Source of the DNA: Thiomicrorhabdus sp. 6S3-12
Lineage (GTDB): Bacteria > Pseudomonadota > Gammaproteobacteria > Thiomicrospirales > Thiomicrospiraceae
Assembly: GCF_017571475.1 (NCBI RefSeq)
Contig: NZ_JAGETW010000001.1
Coordinates: 310,001 to 374,000 of the forward strand
Length of the DNA stretch: 64,000 bases
Reading direction: 5' to 3'
This document shows, one piece after another, positions 36,636 through 46,324 of this stretch. Within the stretch, counting starts at the first letter, position 1. Each line of letters opens with the position of its first letter. A model generated the notes under the pieces. The model was given only the letters and a program-made list of their open reading frames with translations, was not told the DNA's origin and searched no databases. Position numbers and translations under genes: made by a program.

Positions 36636-37610
36636 ATGTTATTTATCACCAACCGATTCCCTAAAGGCTCGATCCGCAGCCGTAAAAACCGCCCTTTCAA
36701 ATTTGACCTGAATAATAACGCGCCAAGCAACTCGGTCTTCTACTGCCAGCGACATCCCGACGGCAGCATGAATGAAATCATGGGCGAAAACCTGATGAGC
36801 GAACTGAAAAAATCCGCTTACCGGCAGGTACTGTTATATATTCACGGCTACTCGAATCTTCCGGACGACGTTTTCGAAGCCGCTCAAGAATTTCAGCAAC
36901 TCTGCGACCGCGAAAAACCGAAAGAAGTTCTGGTGGTTCCTGTCATCTGGCCTTGTGACAACGATCTGGGCATTATCAACGACTACTGGGACGATCAGAA
37001 ATCCGCCGATAGCAGTGCCAGCTCCTTCTCGCGGGCGCTGAACCATTTTATGCAGTGGCGCGATCAGGAAGCCCATAAACCCGATTACGCTCCATGCCTG
37101 AAAAGAATCAATGTTCTCGCCCATTCCATGGGGAACCGGGTCTTGCGGGAAACTCTGCAGGCCTGGAACAAATACGATCTCGGAGACGGGGTTCCAATGC
37201 TCTTCCGCAATACTTTTCTGGTTGCGGCTGACATCGAAAACGAATCGGTTCACCGTGACGAGCGCGGCCGTCTTATCAGCGACGCTTCACGCAATGTAGT
37301 GGTCTATTTCGCCGGTGACGATCTGGCTCTCAGAGCCAGTAAAGTGGCGAATGTCAGAAATAAAGTCGCCTCGCGCCGTCTTGGCCATTCCGGCCCTGAA
37401 AACATGAATAAGACGCCGCAGAATGTCTATAAAGTGGACTGCGACGATGTCAACAGCCGCTACGATCTCAAGGGACACAGTTACTTCAGAAGCGATCAGG
37501 ACGGCAACCCCGGACTGGTGTTCAAACACATCTTCCAGTGCATTCACAGCGGACGCGTTTTCCCCGAAGATCCGGATCAGCGCTCGACCGTTATTCGTTT
37601 CGAAGACTAA
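36636..37610 (+). CDS. DUF900-type alpha/beta hydrolase
   Basis: The 324-residue protein has an alpha/beta-hydrolase core: LLYIHGYSNLPDD (oxyanion strand), the nucleophile elbow LAHSMGNRVL, a likely acid in VVYFAGDDLAL and His in LKGHSYF. DUF900 members resemble lipases or esterases. There is no signal peptide. It is 42 bp upstream of a muramidase gene with the same orientation, and the two probably form an operon. Confidence 0.82.
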   Translation: MLFITNRFPKGSIRSRKNRPFKFDLNNNAPSNSVFYCQRHPDGSMNEIMGENLMSELKKSAYRQVLLYIHGYSNLPDDVFEAAQEFQQLCDREKPKEVLVVPVIWPCDNDLGIINDYWDDQKSADSSASSFSRALNHFMQWRDQEAHKPDYAPCLKRINVLAHSMGNRVLRETLQAWNKYDLGDGVPMLFRNTFLVAADIENESVHRDERGRLISDASRNVVVYFAGDDLALRASKVANVRNKVASRRLGHSGPENMNKTPQNVYKVDCDDVNSRYDLKGHSYFRSDQDGNPGLVFKHIFQCIHSGRVFPEDPDQRSTVIRFED

Positions 37611-37652
37611 TCCAGCACCAAGCGATCAATTGAGATTCTTAAAGGAGCGGAG

Positions 37653-38522
37653 ATGACTTATCCAACACTACAAAGACACGCTGTCAGCGATGCGGTCAAG
37701 CCCTTGCAGTCGTTGCTTAACCGCATTGGAGCCATGCTTACCGTCGACGGGGATTTCGGCCCGGGAACCGAACGTGGCGTGCGTTTTGCGCAAAAAACCG
37801 CCAATCAAAATATCACCGGAATCGCCGATGGCGAATTATGGCAGTGGCTGGAAACCCAGCCTGAACCCTTTGAACGTCTGGATACGGACGGAATTGCCTT
37901 TATCGCCCGGGAAGAGACCGGTGGTCTGGCTTTTTATGAACGTTTTACCAAATGGCCGCACTACCCGGGACATGCCAGCGGAATCACGATCGGCGTCGGT
38001 TATGATCTGCGTTTTCATTCATCCGACGCTTTTGAAAATGACTGGGGACAACTTCTATCGCAGGAGGTTCTAAATGAACTGAGCAAAGATATCGGGCGCA
38101 AAGGCAACAGACAAAGAACGGACGAACTCAAGGAGCTTGAAATTACCATTCCTTTTACGGCCGCCTGGCAGGTGTTTTCCCGCCACACCATCCCCAATTT
38201 TTTTTCACAGACCGAATCGATCTACGACTCCATTACGGCATTGCCCAAACCGCTCCGTTCCGTGTTGGTAAGTCTGGTGTACAATCGCGGTACTTCGCTT
38301 AGTGGTTCGAGACGCCGCGAAATGCGCAATATTCAGCAAATCCTGCAAGAAGCGGAAAACTCCGAGCTTTCACAAACCGAACGCAAAGTGGTTCTGAACC
38401 GTGTCGAGGATGAAATCCTCTCGATGCAGCGTCTATGGTCGACGAGTTCTGGATTGAATAAACGCCGTCAGGCGGAAGCAAATATGTGGCGTCAGGCGCT
38501 GCATCAATGGCAGGCTGTGTGA
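37653..38522 (+). CDS. Peptidoglycan-binding protein with pesticin/T4-lysozyme-like muramidase domain
   Basis: Residues 1-70 form a PG_binding_1 domain (VKPLQSLLNRIG, VDGDFGPGTERGVRFAQ). Residues about 75-285 resemble the phage-lysozyme-like fold of pesticin: catalytic Glu in AREETGGLAFYE, the GITIGVGYDLRF block with the Asp, and LVSLVYNRG. There is no signal peptide or membrane helix, so the route to murein is unknown: lysis, a secretion system or a spanin/holin elsewhere. GGAG precedes the start. Confidence 0.82.
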   Translation: MTYPTLQRHAVSDAVKPLQSLLNRIGAMLTVDGDFGPGTERGVRFAQKTANQNITGIADGELWQWLETQPEPFERLDTDGIAFIAREETGGLAFYERFTKWPHYPGHASGITIGVGYDLRFHSSDAFENDWGQLLSQEVLNELSKDIGRKGNRQRTDELKELEITIPFTAAWQVFSRHTIPNFFSQTESIYDSITALPKPLRSVLVSLVYNRGTSLSGSRRREMRNIQQILQEAENSELSQTERKVVLNRVEDEILSMQRLWSTSSGLNKRRQAEANMWRQALHQWQAV

Positions 38523-38558
38523 ATCTGAAAAGAGACTCGTTGGAAGGTGAGAAATCCG

Positions 38559-39323
38559 TCAATTCAACGCTTTGTGCTCGGCGGATAACATTTTCTGTTC
38601 GTGCCGCGCTTTGGATTCCAGCGGAACGCCAAGCAATAGATTTTTCAGCGTTCTTTTGATCTGATCGCGCATCATCTGATCGATCGCCGGGTCGTAATGA
38701 ACCTCAATCCCTTTAGGTTTTTCGAAACGCTCTTCAGGGGGATTTTCCTGACGGACTTCAACCGCTTCTTCTACCGAAGTGACGCCCATGATCTGACTGA
38801 TGGTCTTGAGCGGAAAACCGGTACCGGAGATTGTAAATACCTTGACTCCGGTTGCACTGGTCATATCGCAGCGATAACCATGCAGAGTGAGAATGTCTCT
38901 CTGAACTGTCCCCTGCATGCCTTTCAACAGGTAAACCCCGTTTTTACCGGCATTTTCGGCTATCTTGGCCTGCTCTTCCGCCGTGTACTTCTCCAATTCC
39001 TGTTTAAAGATCTTGGTGGGGTTACTGGTTTTAACCGCAGAACGGTTCACCATATCAAAAGTATAGATCCATTCCGGCTCGGTAATGACGATCTCTTTCT
39101 GCTGCTGCTTCATACCGAATATGCTCATCGACAAATCGCTGTACTCCGCGCTTTTTCGGCCATATTCGCGAACGTAAACGGTCTTGGTTCCACTCATGGT
39201 TCCCTGAATCTGGTACGTGACCACTGCTTCCTTAAAAGGCAACTTTGGATCGTACCAGGTTCCGGAGAAAGCAAGATGGGAAATTGCCAGCAGCCCAACG
39301 GCAACCATTGATCGAAAAAACAT
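38559..39323 (-). CDS. Exported protein of unknown function
   Basis: I start at the ATG ending at 39323, after AAGG, because it opens a proper signal peptide (MFFRSMVAVGLLAISHLAFS, then GTWYDPK). The mature 235 residues are mainly beta-strand with repeated stretches such as VTYQIQGTMSGTKTVYVREY. I do not recognise the family; a lipoprotein-carrier-like (LolA/DUF4412) beta fold is possible from the strand pattern. It is convergent with the muramidase gene. Confidence 0.65.
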   Translation of the reverse strand: MFFRSMVAVGLLAISHLAFSGTWYDPKLPFKEAVVTYQIQGTMSGTKTVYVREYGRKSAEYSDLSMSIFGMKQQQKEIVITEPEWIYTFDMVNRSAVKTSNPTKIFKQELEKYTAEEQAKIAENAGKNGVYLLKGMQGTVQRDILTLHGYRCDMTSATGVKVFTISGTGFPLKTISQIMGVTSVEEAVEVRQENPPEERFEKPKGIEVHYDPAIDQMMRDQIKRTLKNLLLGVPLESKARHEQKMLSAEHKALN

Positions 39324-39533
39324 TACGCCATTACCTTGCAGAAAACGATGCTGACAGCATACCTCTAAAAAACAGGGAAATGTATACCGAAAACTGGTGT
39401 CTCCTTGCTTTGTGCACACTAAATTGACAGTCATCAATTCGCACTCTATACAGAGGATTTCATAAAAGAATCAAGGTGATAGGAAAATTCTCTCTATAGT
39501 AAAAACGCGTACCCGGAAACCCCTGCTCCCAGG

Positions 39534-40502
39534 CTAAAACCATTTACGCCATTTAAAAATAACCAGCTGGACGGCAATCAAAACAACCACCAACCAAATA
39601 AAATAACGGAATGCCTGCGGGTTGTCCGCCCCGGGAATGCCGCCGACATTAATGCCCAGAAGCCCGGTTAAAAATCCCAACGGAAGAAAAACCGCCGTAA
39701 TAATCGACAACAGATACATGCGGTTATTGAGTTGTTCACTGAGACGGTTCTGAAGCTCTTCCTGACCGACAACAGCTCTTTCCCGCAAGGCTTCCAGATC
39801 TTCCAGCGTCAAGGTGATTCGGTCAACCACTTCGCGTAACTCCACACGCTCTCCGGCCGTCATCCACGGCAATTTTTCCAGCGAAAACCGCAGTAACGCC
39901 TCTTTCTGTGGCGCCAGATAGCGGCGCATCGCGATCACCTGACGGCGCAAGCTGCTGAGCTCGGAACGCAGGCGCGCTCCGCTGTGCTCAATCACCTGAT
40001 CTTCCAGATTTGCCATATGCTCTTCGAACTCATCGACCACTTCGCCGATTCTCCATACCATACGGCCAGCCAGATTCACCATCAGTTCGGCCAGCGTCGT
40101 CGGCCCTTTATTCTTCATCAACGCCTGAGAAACCTCTTCCACGGAAGCCAGATCACGGCGCAAGGTGGTGATTAAGCGCCCTTCCTCATACCATAAACGC
40201 AGAGCGATCATATCTTCCGGATCGGCGTTGGGGTTCATATTTACGCCTCGCCACGCCATCAGGGTACCGTTATCGAATTGACTGAAACGCGGCCTGGATT
40301 CGCTGCTCAACAGGGTTTCGGCAACCGAAATATCCAAATTCGATCCATGGAACAACCACTCTTTAACAGAGAACACACTATAATCCAGGTGAATCCATAA
40401 TTCGCCATCTCCCGGTTTCCAGCTCTGTAACTGCTGCCATTCCAGTTTTTTGGCACCACCTTGCCCATCCAGCAATAAAGCGTGAATTAAACCGTCCTGC
40501 AT
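39534..40502 (-). CDS. zntB: CorA-superfamily zinc transporter ZntB
   Basis: The 322-residue protein has a soluble N-terminal funnel domain, a long coiled helix (about 150-250) and two C-terminal membrane helices. The loop motif is GINVGGIPGA, the GxN signature in the ZntB form. The start ATG ending at 40502 follows AGGGGG; E. coli ZntB has 327 residues. ZntB imports zinc using the proton gradient; export has also been proposed. Confidence 0.88.
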   Translation of the reverse strand: MQDGLIHALLLDGQGGAKKLEWQQLQSWKPGDGELWIHLDYSVFSVKEWLFHGSNLDISVAETLLSSESRPRFSQFDNGTLMAWRGVNMNPNADPEDMIALRLWYEEGRLITTLRRDLASVEEVSQALMKNKGPTTLAELMVNLAGRMVWRIGEVVDEFEEHMANLEDQVIEHSGARLRSELSSLRRQVIAMRRYLAPQKEALLRFSLEKLPWMTAGERVELREVVDRITLTLEDLEALRERAVVGQEELQNRLSEQLNNRMYLLSIITAVFLPLGFLTGLLGINVGGIPGADNPQAFRYFIWLVVVLIAVQLVIFKWRKWF

Positions 40503-40526
40503 GTACACCCCCTGGCAAATATGCAT

Positions 40527-40569
40527 AAAAAAACCCCGGCGATGCCTCTATTCTGCATGACCGGGGTTT
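40527..40569 (-). terminator. Intrinsic terminator downstream of the osmC-like gene
   Basis: AAACCCCGG (40531-40539) pairs with CCGGGGTTT (40561-40569); the minus strand continues with a run of seven T. Confidence 0.85.
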
Positions 40570-40597
40570 ATTTGAAAACGCTTTTTAACGGTAAGAA

Positions 40598-41017
40598 TCA
40601 GACTTCGATAATTTCAAAGTCGTGCGACATTTCAACCGTTGCTTCCAGCATTTTGGAAACTGAGCAGTATTTTTCCGCCGAAAGATCGACAGCGCGCTGA
40701 ACTTTTTTATCGTTCAATTCGGTACCGTAAACTTTAAAGTGCACATGAATTTTAGTGAACACTTTAGGAACTTCCGCGGAGCGTTCCGACTCGATTTCGA
40801 TCTGTACGTCTTTGATATCCTGACTCATCTTCTGCAGCATCATCACCACATCAATACCGGTGCAGCCACCAAGCCCCATCAGAACCATCTCCATCGGGCG
40901 CGGGCCGGTATTTTCACCACCGACTTCCGGCGCCGCATCCATACGTACAGTGTGCCCTGTGCTGGCCGTTGCATCAAATGCCATACCAGAACCTTGCCAT
41001 TTCACAATCGTCGTCAT
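40598..41017 (-). CDS. OsmC/YhfA-family thiol peroxidase-like protein
   Basis: The 139-residue protein has the OsmC fold with the first conserved Cys in GLGGCTGIDVVMML and the second in SAEKYCSVSKML, and the RPMEMVLM helix. OsmC and Ohr enzymes reduce organic hydroperoxides; the YhfA subgroup has no defined substrate. It ends with a strong terminator. Confidence 0.9.
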   Translation of the reverse strand: MTTIVKWQGSGMAFDATASTGHTVRMDAAPEVGGENTGPRPMEMVLMGLGGCTGIDVVMMLQKMSQDIKDVQIEIESERSAEVPKVFTKIHVHFKVYGTELNDKKVQRAVDLSAEKYCSVSKMLEATVEMSHDFEIIEV

Positions 41018-41044
41018 TGTCGCTCCTCGTTATTCTTAGCGCTC

Positions 41045-42244
41045 TTAAAGAGCTTCGGTTTCCGGGTCGAAGATATCTTCGACTACAACCACTTTCGGCT
41101 TAGGATAGTAGTTGAACTCGGTAGCCGATGCAATAGTGTAGGCCCCCATCTGCTTGCCGATCAGAATATCGCCTACTTCCAGTTCTGGCAGTTCGATATC
41201 TTCGGCAACCACGTCGATCGAGTCGCAGGTCGGTCCTGCCAGCACGCTCGGGAAGAACTCACCGGTCGGATCAAACGGCTTTAACGGAGCGATCGGATAA
41301 GCGGCATGGTCAAACATCTGACCGCTGAAACCGCCGTAAACACCGTCATCCAGGTAGTACCACATACGTGCGCCGCGTTTCGCTTTACCGACAACCGAAA
41401 CGACTTCGATCATCGACGGGCCGGAGATAAAACGCCCCGGCTCGGCAAAAACTTCAACCCCTTCCGGCAGTTCAGCCAAGGCTTCGTTAATCGGCACACA
41501 GAAATCGGCAATCGGAGATACCGACTCCTGATACACAATCGGAAAACCACCGCCGATATCCAGGAACTTCCAATCCACATGGCTCATCACTTTCATCGCC
41601 GCAACACTGGAACGAACCGCGTTGACATGCGTCATCGGCGACATCGACTGCGAACCGACGTGGAAAGACAGACCGACCACACTGATACCGTGAGCCGCCG
41701 CATCATCTACCAGGCGTGGCAGTTCTTCCAGAGTACAACCAAATTTACGCGACAGATCAACCACCGCCTGCGGGCTGCGGAAACTGACGCGAATAATCAA
41801 TTCAACCTGTCCGGCATAAGGATAGAACTTCTGCATTTCGGCAAAGTTATCGACTACAAAACGGGTACAGCCGAATTCCAGAGCGCGTTTGATCTCTTTA
41901 TCTTTTTTAATCGGGTGCGTATGAATACACTGATCGCCTGTAATCCCCAGGGATTCGACCAGTTCCACTTCCCCAATGGTCGCCAAATCAAAGTAAGAGC
42001 CCAATTTCTTCAGGCGCTTGATCAACTCTGGATGCGAAAGCGACTTCAAAGCATAAAACAGCTTGGTGTTCGGCAGCGCCGCTTGCAGAGATTTGAACTG
42101 GTAATCAACCTCTTCCAAGTCCAACACCATAAACGGTGTTTCGTGCTTGGCGACCAATTCTTGCAGGCTGGAGCGGTCAAACTGTTCCAGTTCATCAGGG
42201 TGGGTTTGTTCAGCGAAGTGCTGAATAATATCTTGAGTGTCCAT
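41045..42244 (-). CDS. Ornithine decarboxylase, fold III (alanine-racemase-like) type
   Basis: The 399-residue PLP enzyme has the cofactor Lys in FYALKSLSHPEL, GLSFHVGSQ, DIGGGFP, FAEPGRF and the dimer-interface Cys in GPTCDSIDV, the eukaryotic-type ornithine decarboxylase layout. It makes putrescine, which SpeE converts to spermidine. I start at the ATG ending at 42244, after AAAGAG. It lies downstream of speD and speE on the same strand, completing a spermidine operon, though a hairpin separates it from speE. Lysine/ornithine dual specificity cannot be excluded. Confidence 0.88.
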   Translation of the reverse strand: MDTQDIIQHFAEQTHPDELEQFDRSSLQELVAKHETPFMVLDLEEVDYQFKSLQAALPNTKLFYALKSLSHPELIKRLKKLGSYFDLATIGEVELVESLGITGDQCIHTHPIKKDKEIKRALEFGCTRFVVDNFAEMQKFYPYAGQVELIIRVSFRSPQAVVDLSRKFGCTLEELPRLVDDAAAHGISVVGLSFHVGSQSMSPMTHVNAVRSSVAAMKVMSHVDWKFLDIGGGFPIVYQESVSPIADFCVPINEALAELPEGVEVFAEPGRFISGPSMIEVVSVVGKAKRGARMWYYLDDGVYGGFSGQMFDHAAYPIAPLKPFDPTGEFFPSVLAGPTCDSIDVVAEDIELPELEVGDILIGKQMGAYTIASATEFNYYPKPKVVVVEDIFDPETEAL

Positions 42245-42287
42245 TCGACTCTTTTTAAACCTCAAAAACGAGAGAACCCATTGGCTC

Positions 42288-42312
42288 AAAACCGCCGTTT
42301 GAAAGGCGGTTT
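42288..42312 (-). terminator. Hairpin between speE and the ornithine decarboxylase gene
   Basis: AAACCGCC (42289-42296) pairs with GGCGGTTT (42305-42312) as an 8-bp stem. On the minus strand only TTTT follows, so it could be a partial terminator or an attenuator that lowers decarboxylase expression relative to speDE. Confidence 0.55.
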
Positions 42313-42362
42313 AGTGTTACTGTGGCTCAAAATTAACTGCAATTTATTTAAAAATTAGCAGC

Positions 42363-43214
42363 TTAAGCAATGGCATCCAGCACATATTGAGGCAGTGCGA
42401 ATGCGCCCTTATGCACTTCAGGAGTATAGAAGCGCGTTTTGATTCCGGACTGCTTAAAACGCTGCTGCAGAGTTTCCAGAGAAACCTCTTTAAGCGCTAA
42501 GTTATCGGTTGCCCATGCAAAGGTCATAATACCTCCGACATAGGTCGGTACAGCACCGGAATAAAAACTCGCTTGCGCAAACAATGGAGACAGACGTTTA
42601 TGTGTCGTTGACACTTCGTCGGTCTGCATAAAACTTACGCCGTTCTGGGCTACAAAGACACCGCCGTCGTTCAGACAGTTTTTGATTCCCTGATAGAAAC
42701 GCGAGGTGAAAAGCACTTCACCAGGCCCCATAGGATCCGTCGAATCGGAAATAATCACGTCGAATTTTTCCGTACACTCGTTGACGAAATCGACACCGTC
42801 GGCAATAACAATATTGGCTTTCGGATTATCGTAGGCGCCCGCCGAGTGGTTCGGCAGATATTTCACACACATATCGATAACCTGCTGGTCAATTTCCACC
42901 TGAGTTACCGAATCCACGTTTTCGTGTTTAAGCACTTCACGCAGAATTCCACCGTCGCCGCCGCCGATAATCAGTACTTTCTTGGCATTGCCATGCGCCA
43001 TCATCGGCACATGCACCATCATCTCATGGTAAACAAACTCGTCTTTTTCCGTTGTCTGGATCACGCCATCCAACGCCATCACCGTGCCCCACTGCTCATT
43101 TTTGAAAATAATCAGGTGCTGGTGACCGGTATTAACTTCAAACAGAACTTCATTCATCACAAAGCTCTGTCCCCAGGTCGGATAAAGTGTTTCCAGATAA
43201 GTTTGCTGACTCAT
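42363..43214 (-). CDS. speE: Spermidine synthase
   Basis: SpeE transfers the aminopropyl group of decarboxylated SAM to putrescine. The 283-residue protein has the N-terminal beta domain, the nucleotide-binding [17 protein letters not shown] and the gate-keeping [14 protein letters not shown] with its catalytic Asp. It is 21 bp downstream of speD. Confidence 0.96.
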   Translation of the reverse strand: MSQQTYLETLYPTWGQSFVMNEVLFEVNTGHQHLIIFKNEQWGTVMALDGVIQTTEKDEFVYHEMMVHVPMMAHGNAKKVLIIGGGDGGILREVLKHENVDSVTQVEIDQQVIDMCVKYLPNHSAGAYDNPKANIVIADGVDFVNECTEKFDVIISDSTDPMGPGEVLFTSRFYQGIKNCLNDGGVFVAQNGVSFMQTDEVSTTHKRLSPLFAQASFYSGAVPTYVGGIMTFAWATDNLALKEVSLETLQQRFKQSGIKTRFYTPEVHKGAFALPQYVLDAIA

Positions 43215-43235
43215 TAGACTGTCCTTTTGCTTGCC

Positions 43236-43736
43236 TTACTGTTTCGCGTTCTCGACTTCGCCGCGCAGAATGGTATCGACTTTAACGTCGCTCGGCGTAA
43301 ATGCCGCCTGCAACACTTCAATCGCTTTTTCCGGCTCGGAATCGCCGCACATAAAGACGTCGAAAGCCGCATAGTTGCGCTCCGGCCATGAGTGAACCGA
43401 AATGTGCGATTCGGCAAGCACTGCAACACCGGAAATTCCGCCGTTCGGCGTAAAGTGATGCAGGTGAATATGCAACAGAGTCGCTTTGGCTTTTTCCACC
43501 GCTTCACGCAGCGCGCTTTCCATCACTTGAAGATTATCCAGGTTGCTTGCGCCCCAAAGGTCGATAATCAGATGAGTTCCGGCAAAGACTTTACCGTCAC
43601 GGCAGATGAAGTGATCCAATGTCTGATCTTCAACCGCTTGATCGTGGGTTGGCCAGGTATCGTCGATAATCGTAGTTTTTTCAACGACTTCAAAATGGTC
43701 ATTACTGGTGACCAGAATATTTTCTGAATGCGGCAT
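43236..43736 (-). CDS. speD: S-adenosylmethionine decarboxylase proenzyme
   Basis: SpeD supplies decarboxylated SAM. The 166-residue proenzyme has the self-cleavage and pyruvoyl site in AESHISVHSWPE (the Ser becomes the pyruvoyl group) and the conserved Cys in FDVFMCGDSEPE. It is first of the speD-speE-ODC operon. The 363-bp upstream region holds a candidate leader ORF. Confidence 0.93.
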   Translation of the reverse strand: MPHSENILVTSNDHFEVVEKTTIIDDTWPTHDQAVEDQTLDHFICRDGKVFAGTHLIIDLWGASNLDNLQVMESALREAVEKAKATLLHIHLHHFTPNGGISGVAVLAESHISVHSWPERNYAAFDVFMCGDSEPEKAIEVLQAAFTPSDVKVDTILRGEVENAKQ

Positions 43737-44099
43737 TCTAGGAGTACCTTTATTAAAACACCCGCTAAAAAAGGGAAGTAACGGATGAATGATTAATTAT
43801 TAGTCCGACAAACAAAGGCTAGTTTGCCAAACCCCAGCCACGCCGCTTCGCTTATCCATTTTGCAAAAGCATTACGTGAGGTGTTAACCATTTTTCTTTC
43901 TGTTGCCTTCAACTCGGAGGGAGTCACACGAAGGTTTCTGTGTGAAAAAGGAAGTGGGTATTATTCTTCTTTTTGGAAAATATGCAAGCAGATTTTTTCT
44001 TTTTCTAAAGCGAAATAAAAAGCGTCGAAAAAATGCATCAACCAATTGATTTAACTTAGGAATTCCATTGCCGAAAAAAGCCGTCGTACAATGTCGTTT
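43737..44099 (-). other. 363-bp region upstream of speD
   Basis: It contains a candidate 32-codon minus-strand leader ORF (43793-43891) and a 6-bp hairpin TCACAC/GTGTGA (about 43922-43943). A plus-strand 64-codon reading at 43824 overlaps these and has no ribosome-binding site or family resemblance. No confident promoter was assigned. Confidence 0.4.
43793..43891 (-). CDS. Candidate 32-residue leader ORF upstream of speD
   Basis: On the minus strand an ATG ending at 43891 opens MVNTSRNAFAKWISEAAWLG followed by FGKLAFVCRTNN and TAA. The composition is protein-like (amphipathic, aromatic), and it ends 56 bp before the speD start. The ribosome-binding site is poor (AGAAAG). It may be a leader peptide, a gene remnant or chance. 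Confidence 0.3.
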   Translation of the reverse strand: MVNTSRNAFAKWISEAAWLGFGKLAFVCRTNN

Positions 44100-45005
44100 T
44101 CAATGACTTGCGGTTACAAAGGTGGCGGAATTGCCCCATTTCTTCAAGGCGGCGCAGGCCGAGGCAATTGCCGTATCGGGAAGTTTCAGATACTGCTTGC
44201 CCAGATAACCGTAATCCTTAAGCTCCTGAGTAATGTATTGCGCATTATCGCTACCGCTGACCAGATAACTTGAAACCACGCCCAAAGCAGCCAGATCGCA
44301 AACTTTTTTGTTGGCCGACAGCTTGCGCTCAAAGTCCGGATCATGATGAAACAGCACCGACTTGACGACCTTGTCCGGCATATTCCATTTACTGCCCAGA
44401 ATACTGCTGAAAACCGCATGATTCGTGTTATATCGCTGATCTTCTTTGAGAAACTGGGAAACGGGATTGATACGGAGACTGTTAATCATTCCATCATAGC
44501 CGTCGGGATCGTGACGGCGCATGAAAATATATCCGGTATTCTGCAACAAACCGAGCATATAGGCCTCCGAACGCGACACGCCGTACACCCAGTAGGACAG
44601 TTCGGCGGCAACAATGCCGATTTTCATACACTCGTTAAGAATCTTTTCTTCTTCCGCTGAAGAACTCAGCAAACGGGCAAAAAGTGTGGAAACAAAAAGG
44701 TTAAAAACATCGTCCAGTCCGATGAGATTCACGGCCGCTTTGGCATCCTGAATCGCGCCCTTTTCTTCGGCGACACAAGCGTTGGCAATTTTCAGAAAGC
44801 TGGAGAGGTATTCGGGATTTCGGCTGATAAGATTGGCGATCGTAACGCTGTTGGGATACGGTTTATCGAACTCTTCTTTGAGAAGCAACACCTCCTGAGG
44901 AACCGACGGCAGCGACTGCTGCGCCAGAATCGCCTTGGCAATCTGAATTTTGTCCTGAAGAGATGGGTTCAATACGTTTTGCTCCTCGATAAAAAGCCCA
45001 TTCAT
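44100..45005 (-). CDS. HDOD-domain protein
   Basis: The 301-residue protein is a single HDOD domain: SLPSVPQEVLLL near residue 33, then PEYLSSFLKIANA, AVNLIGLDDVFNLFVS and GLLQNTGYIFM. HDOD domains are catalytically inactive relatives of HD phosphohydrolases found in signalling proteins tied to chemotaxis, motility and c-di-GMP. There is no fused output domain. Function unknown. Confidence 0.82.
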   Translation of the reverse strand: MNGLFIEEQNVLNPSLQDKIQIAKAILAQQSLPSVPQEVLLLKEEFDKPYPNSVTIANLISRNPEYLSSFLKIANACVAEEKGAIQDAKAAVNLIGLDDVFNLFVSTLFARLLSSSAEEEKILNECMKIGIVAAELSYWVYGVSRSEAYMLGLLQNTGYIFMRRHDPDGYDGMINSLRINPVSQFLKEDQRYNTNHAVFSSILGSKWNMPDKVVKSVLFHHDPDFERKLSANKKVCDLAALGVVSSYLVSGSDNAQYITQELKDYGYLGKQYLKLPDTAIASACAALKKWGNSATFVTASH

Positions 45006-45324
45006 TATAAGGAATTATTTACAGTCACTCATTAAATGTAATTATTAGTAAACAATATCCCTTTATCCAAAACAAACGAAATCAACTAGATTTTTGGCTT
45101 TTCCCATTCCTTTTATGGCATAAAACCCATCTCACCCGACACGCGAAACTACTTCGGCAAAGCGTGCATTCTTTCTACAGCAACTCGAATCGCTTGGAAG
45201 ATAAAATTCCGGGAGATTAAGAAAATGTTTTAAGTACGACGGGGCGTTCCGCTATGGTGAAATGCTGAAAAATTTTGTACAGATGCGCCGCCGAAGAGGG
45301 GACGACGCACACAGGAAAGGAACC
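45006..45324. other. 319-bp intergenic region, no gene seen
   Basis: The region between the HDOD gene and trpC is AT-rich near the HDOD start and GC-richer toward trpC. I see no ORF with coding character, no strong hairpin with a T run and no recognisable RNA gene. Confidence 0.4.
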
Positions 45325-46125
45325 TTATTTGAAAAGCTCGGCCAGCTTCTCGCCCGGATTTTCGGCGCGCATAAAAGCTTCGCCGACCAGGAAAGTATTG
45401 ACATGATGCTCGCGCATTAAAGCGACATCTTCCGGAGAATGAATACCGGACTCGGTGACCACAATACGGTCATCCGGAATTTTATCGAGCATATTCAAAG
45501 TCGTTTGCAGACTGACATCAAAGGAATGCAGATCCCGGTTATTAATGCCAATCATCGGCAAAGGCAGACGCAGAGCGCGATCCAGCTCTTCTTCGTTATG
45601 CACTTCGATCAAAACATCAAGCCCCAGCTGCAACGCCGTCTCAGTCAGCTCATACATCTGCGCATCGCCGATCGCCGCAGCAATCAACAGAATACAATCG
45701 GCTCCGATTACACGTGCTTCATACACCTGATAATCATCGATAATGAAATCTTTACGGATAATTGGCAGATCGACCGCAGCACGAACCTGCTGCAAATACT
45801 CGTTGGAACCCTGAAAGAAATCGCGATCGGTCAGTACCGACAGACAAGCCGCACCGTTTGCTTCATAGCTTTTGGCAATTTCGACCGGATCAAACGGGTC
45901 GCGCAATACGCCTTTGGATGGCGACGCTTTTTTGATTTCCGCGATCACCGCCGACTTCCCTTCATCCAGTTTGGCCTGCAAAGCATCGGCAAAACCTTTG
46001 GTCGGACTGGTAGTCATCATCAGCGCTTTTTGCTTCATCTCGCGCAACGGAATCTTATCGCAGCCTTCCTGAATCTCTTCCATCTTACGGAAAATAATTT
46101 TTTTCAAAATCGTTGGCGTACTCAT
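45325..46125 (-). CDS. trpC: Indole-3-glycerol-phosphate synthase
   Basis: TrpC closes the indole ring in tryptophan synthesis. The 266-residue TIM barrel shows [14 protein letters not shown] (catalytic Lys), [31 protein letters not shown] and [11 protein letters not shown]. It is monofunctional, not fused to TrpF. The other trp genes are not in the window. Confidence 0.95.
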   Translation of the reverse strand: MSTPTILKKIIFRKMEEIQEGCDKIPLREMKQKALMMTTSPTKGFADALQAKLDEGKSAVIAEIKKASPSKGVLRDPFDPVEIAKSYEANGAACLSVLTDRDFFQGSNEYLQQVRAAVDLPIIRKDFIIDDYQVYEARVIGADCILLIAAAIGDAQMYELTETALQLGLDVLIEVHNEEELDRALRLPLPMIGINNRDLHSFDVSLQTTLNMLDKIPDDRIVVTESGIHSPEDVALMREHHVNTFLVGEAFMRAENPGEKLAELFK

Positions 46126-46263
46126 CTTTCAACCCTATTTCTGTATTTGCGCGCTAGTTTATCAGATTTGCCCTCTTGAGACACCGAGGTGCACTGTTTT
46201 TAAACCGTGAATTCATGCACTTGAAGAAGTGGCCGAACGTCCTGTTTATGAAATCGATTGGCA

Positions 46264-46294
46264 CAAAAAAGCCGCGTCCTGGCAAACGCGGCTT
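46264..46294 (-). terminator. Intrinsic terminator after mcdB
   Basis: AAGCCGCG (46269-46276) pairs with CGCGGCTT (46287-46294), and the minus strand continues with seven T. It ends the mcdAB transcript. Confidence 0.88.
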
Positions 46295-46324
46295 AGGTTG
46301 AAAACCTCTAGCGATAAAATCGAC

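Noticed and set aside
41306-42358. 350-codon plus-strand reading opposite the ornithine decarboxylase
   Set aside because: Its complement is a full-length decarboxylase with cofactor Lys and dimer Cys; the antisense product is His/Arg-rich with no family resemblance.
43824-44018. Plus-strand 64-codon reading upstream of speD
   Set aside because: No ribosome-binding site, overlaps the leader ORF and hairpins, and has no coding-like composition.
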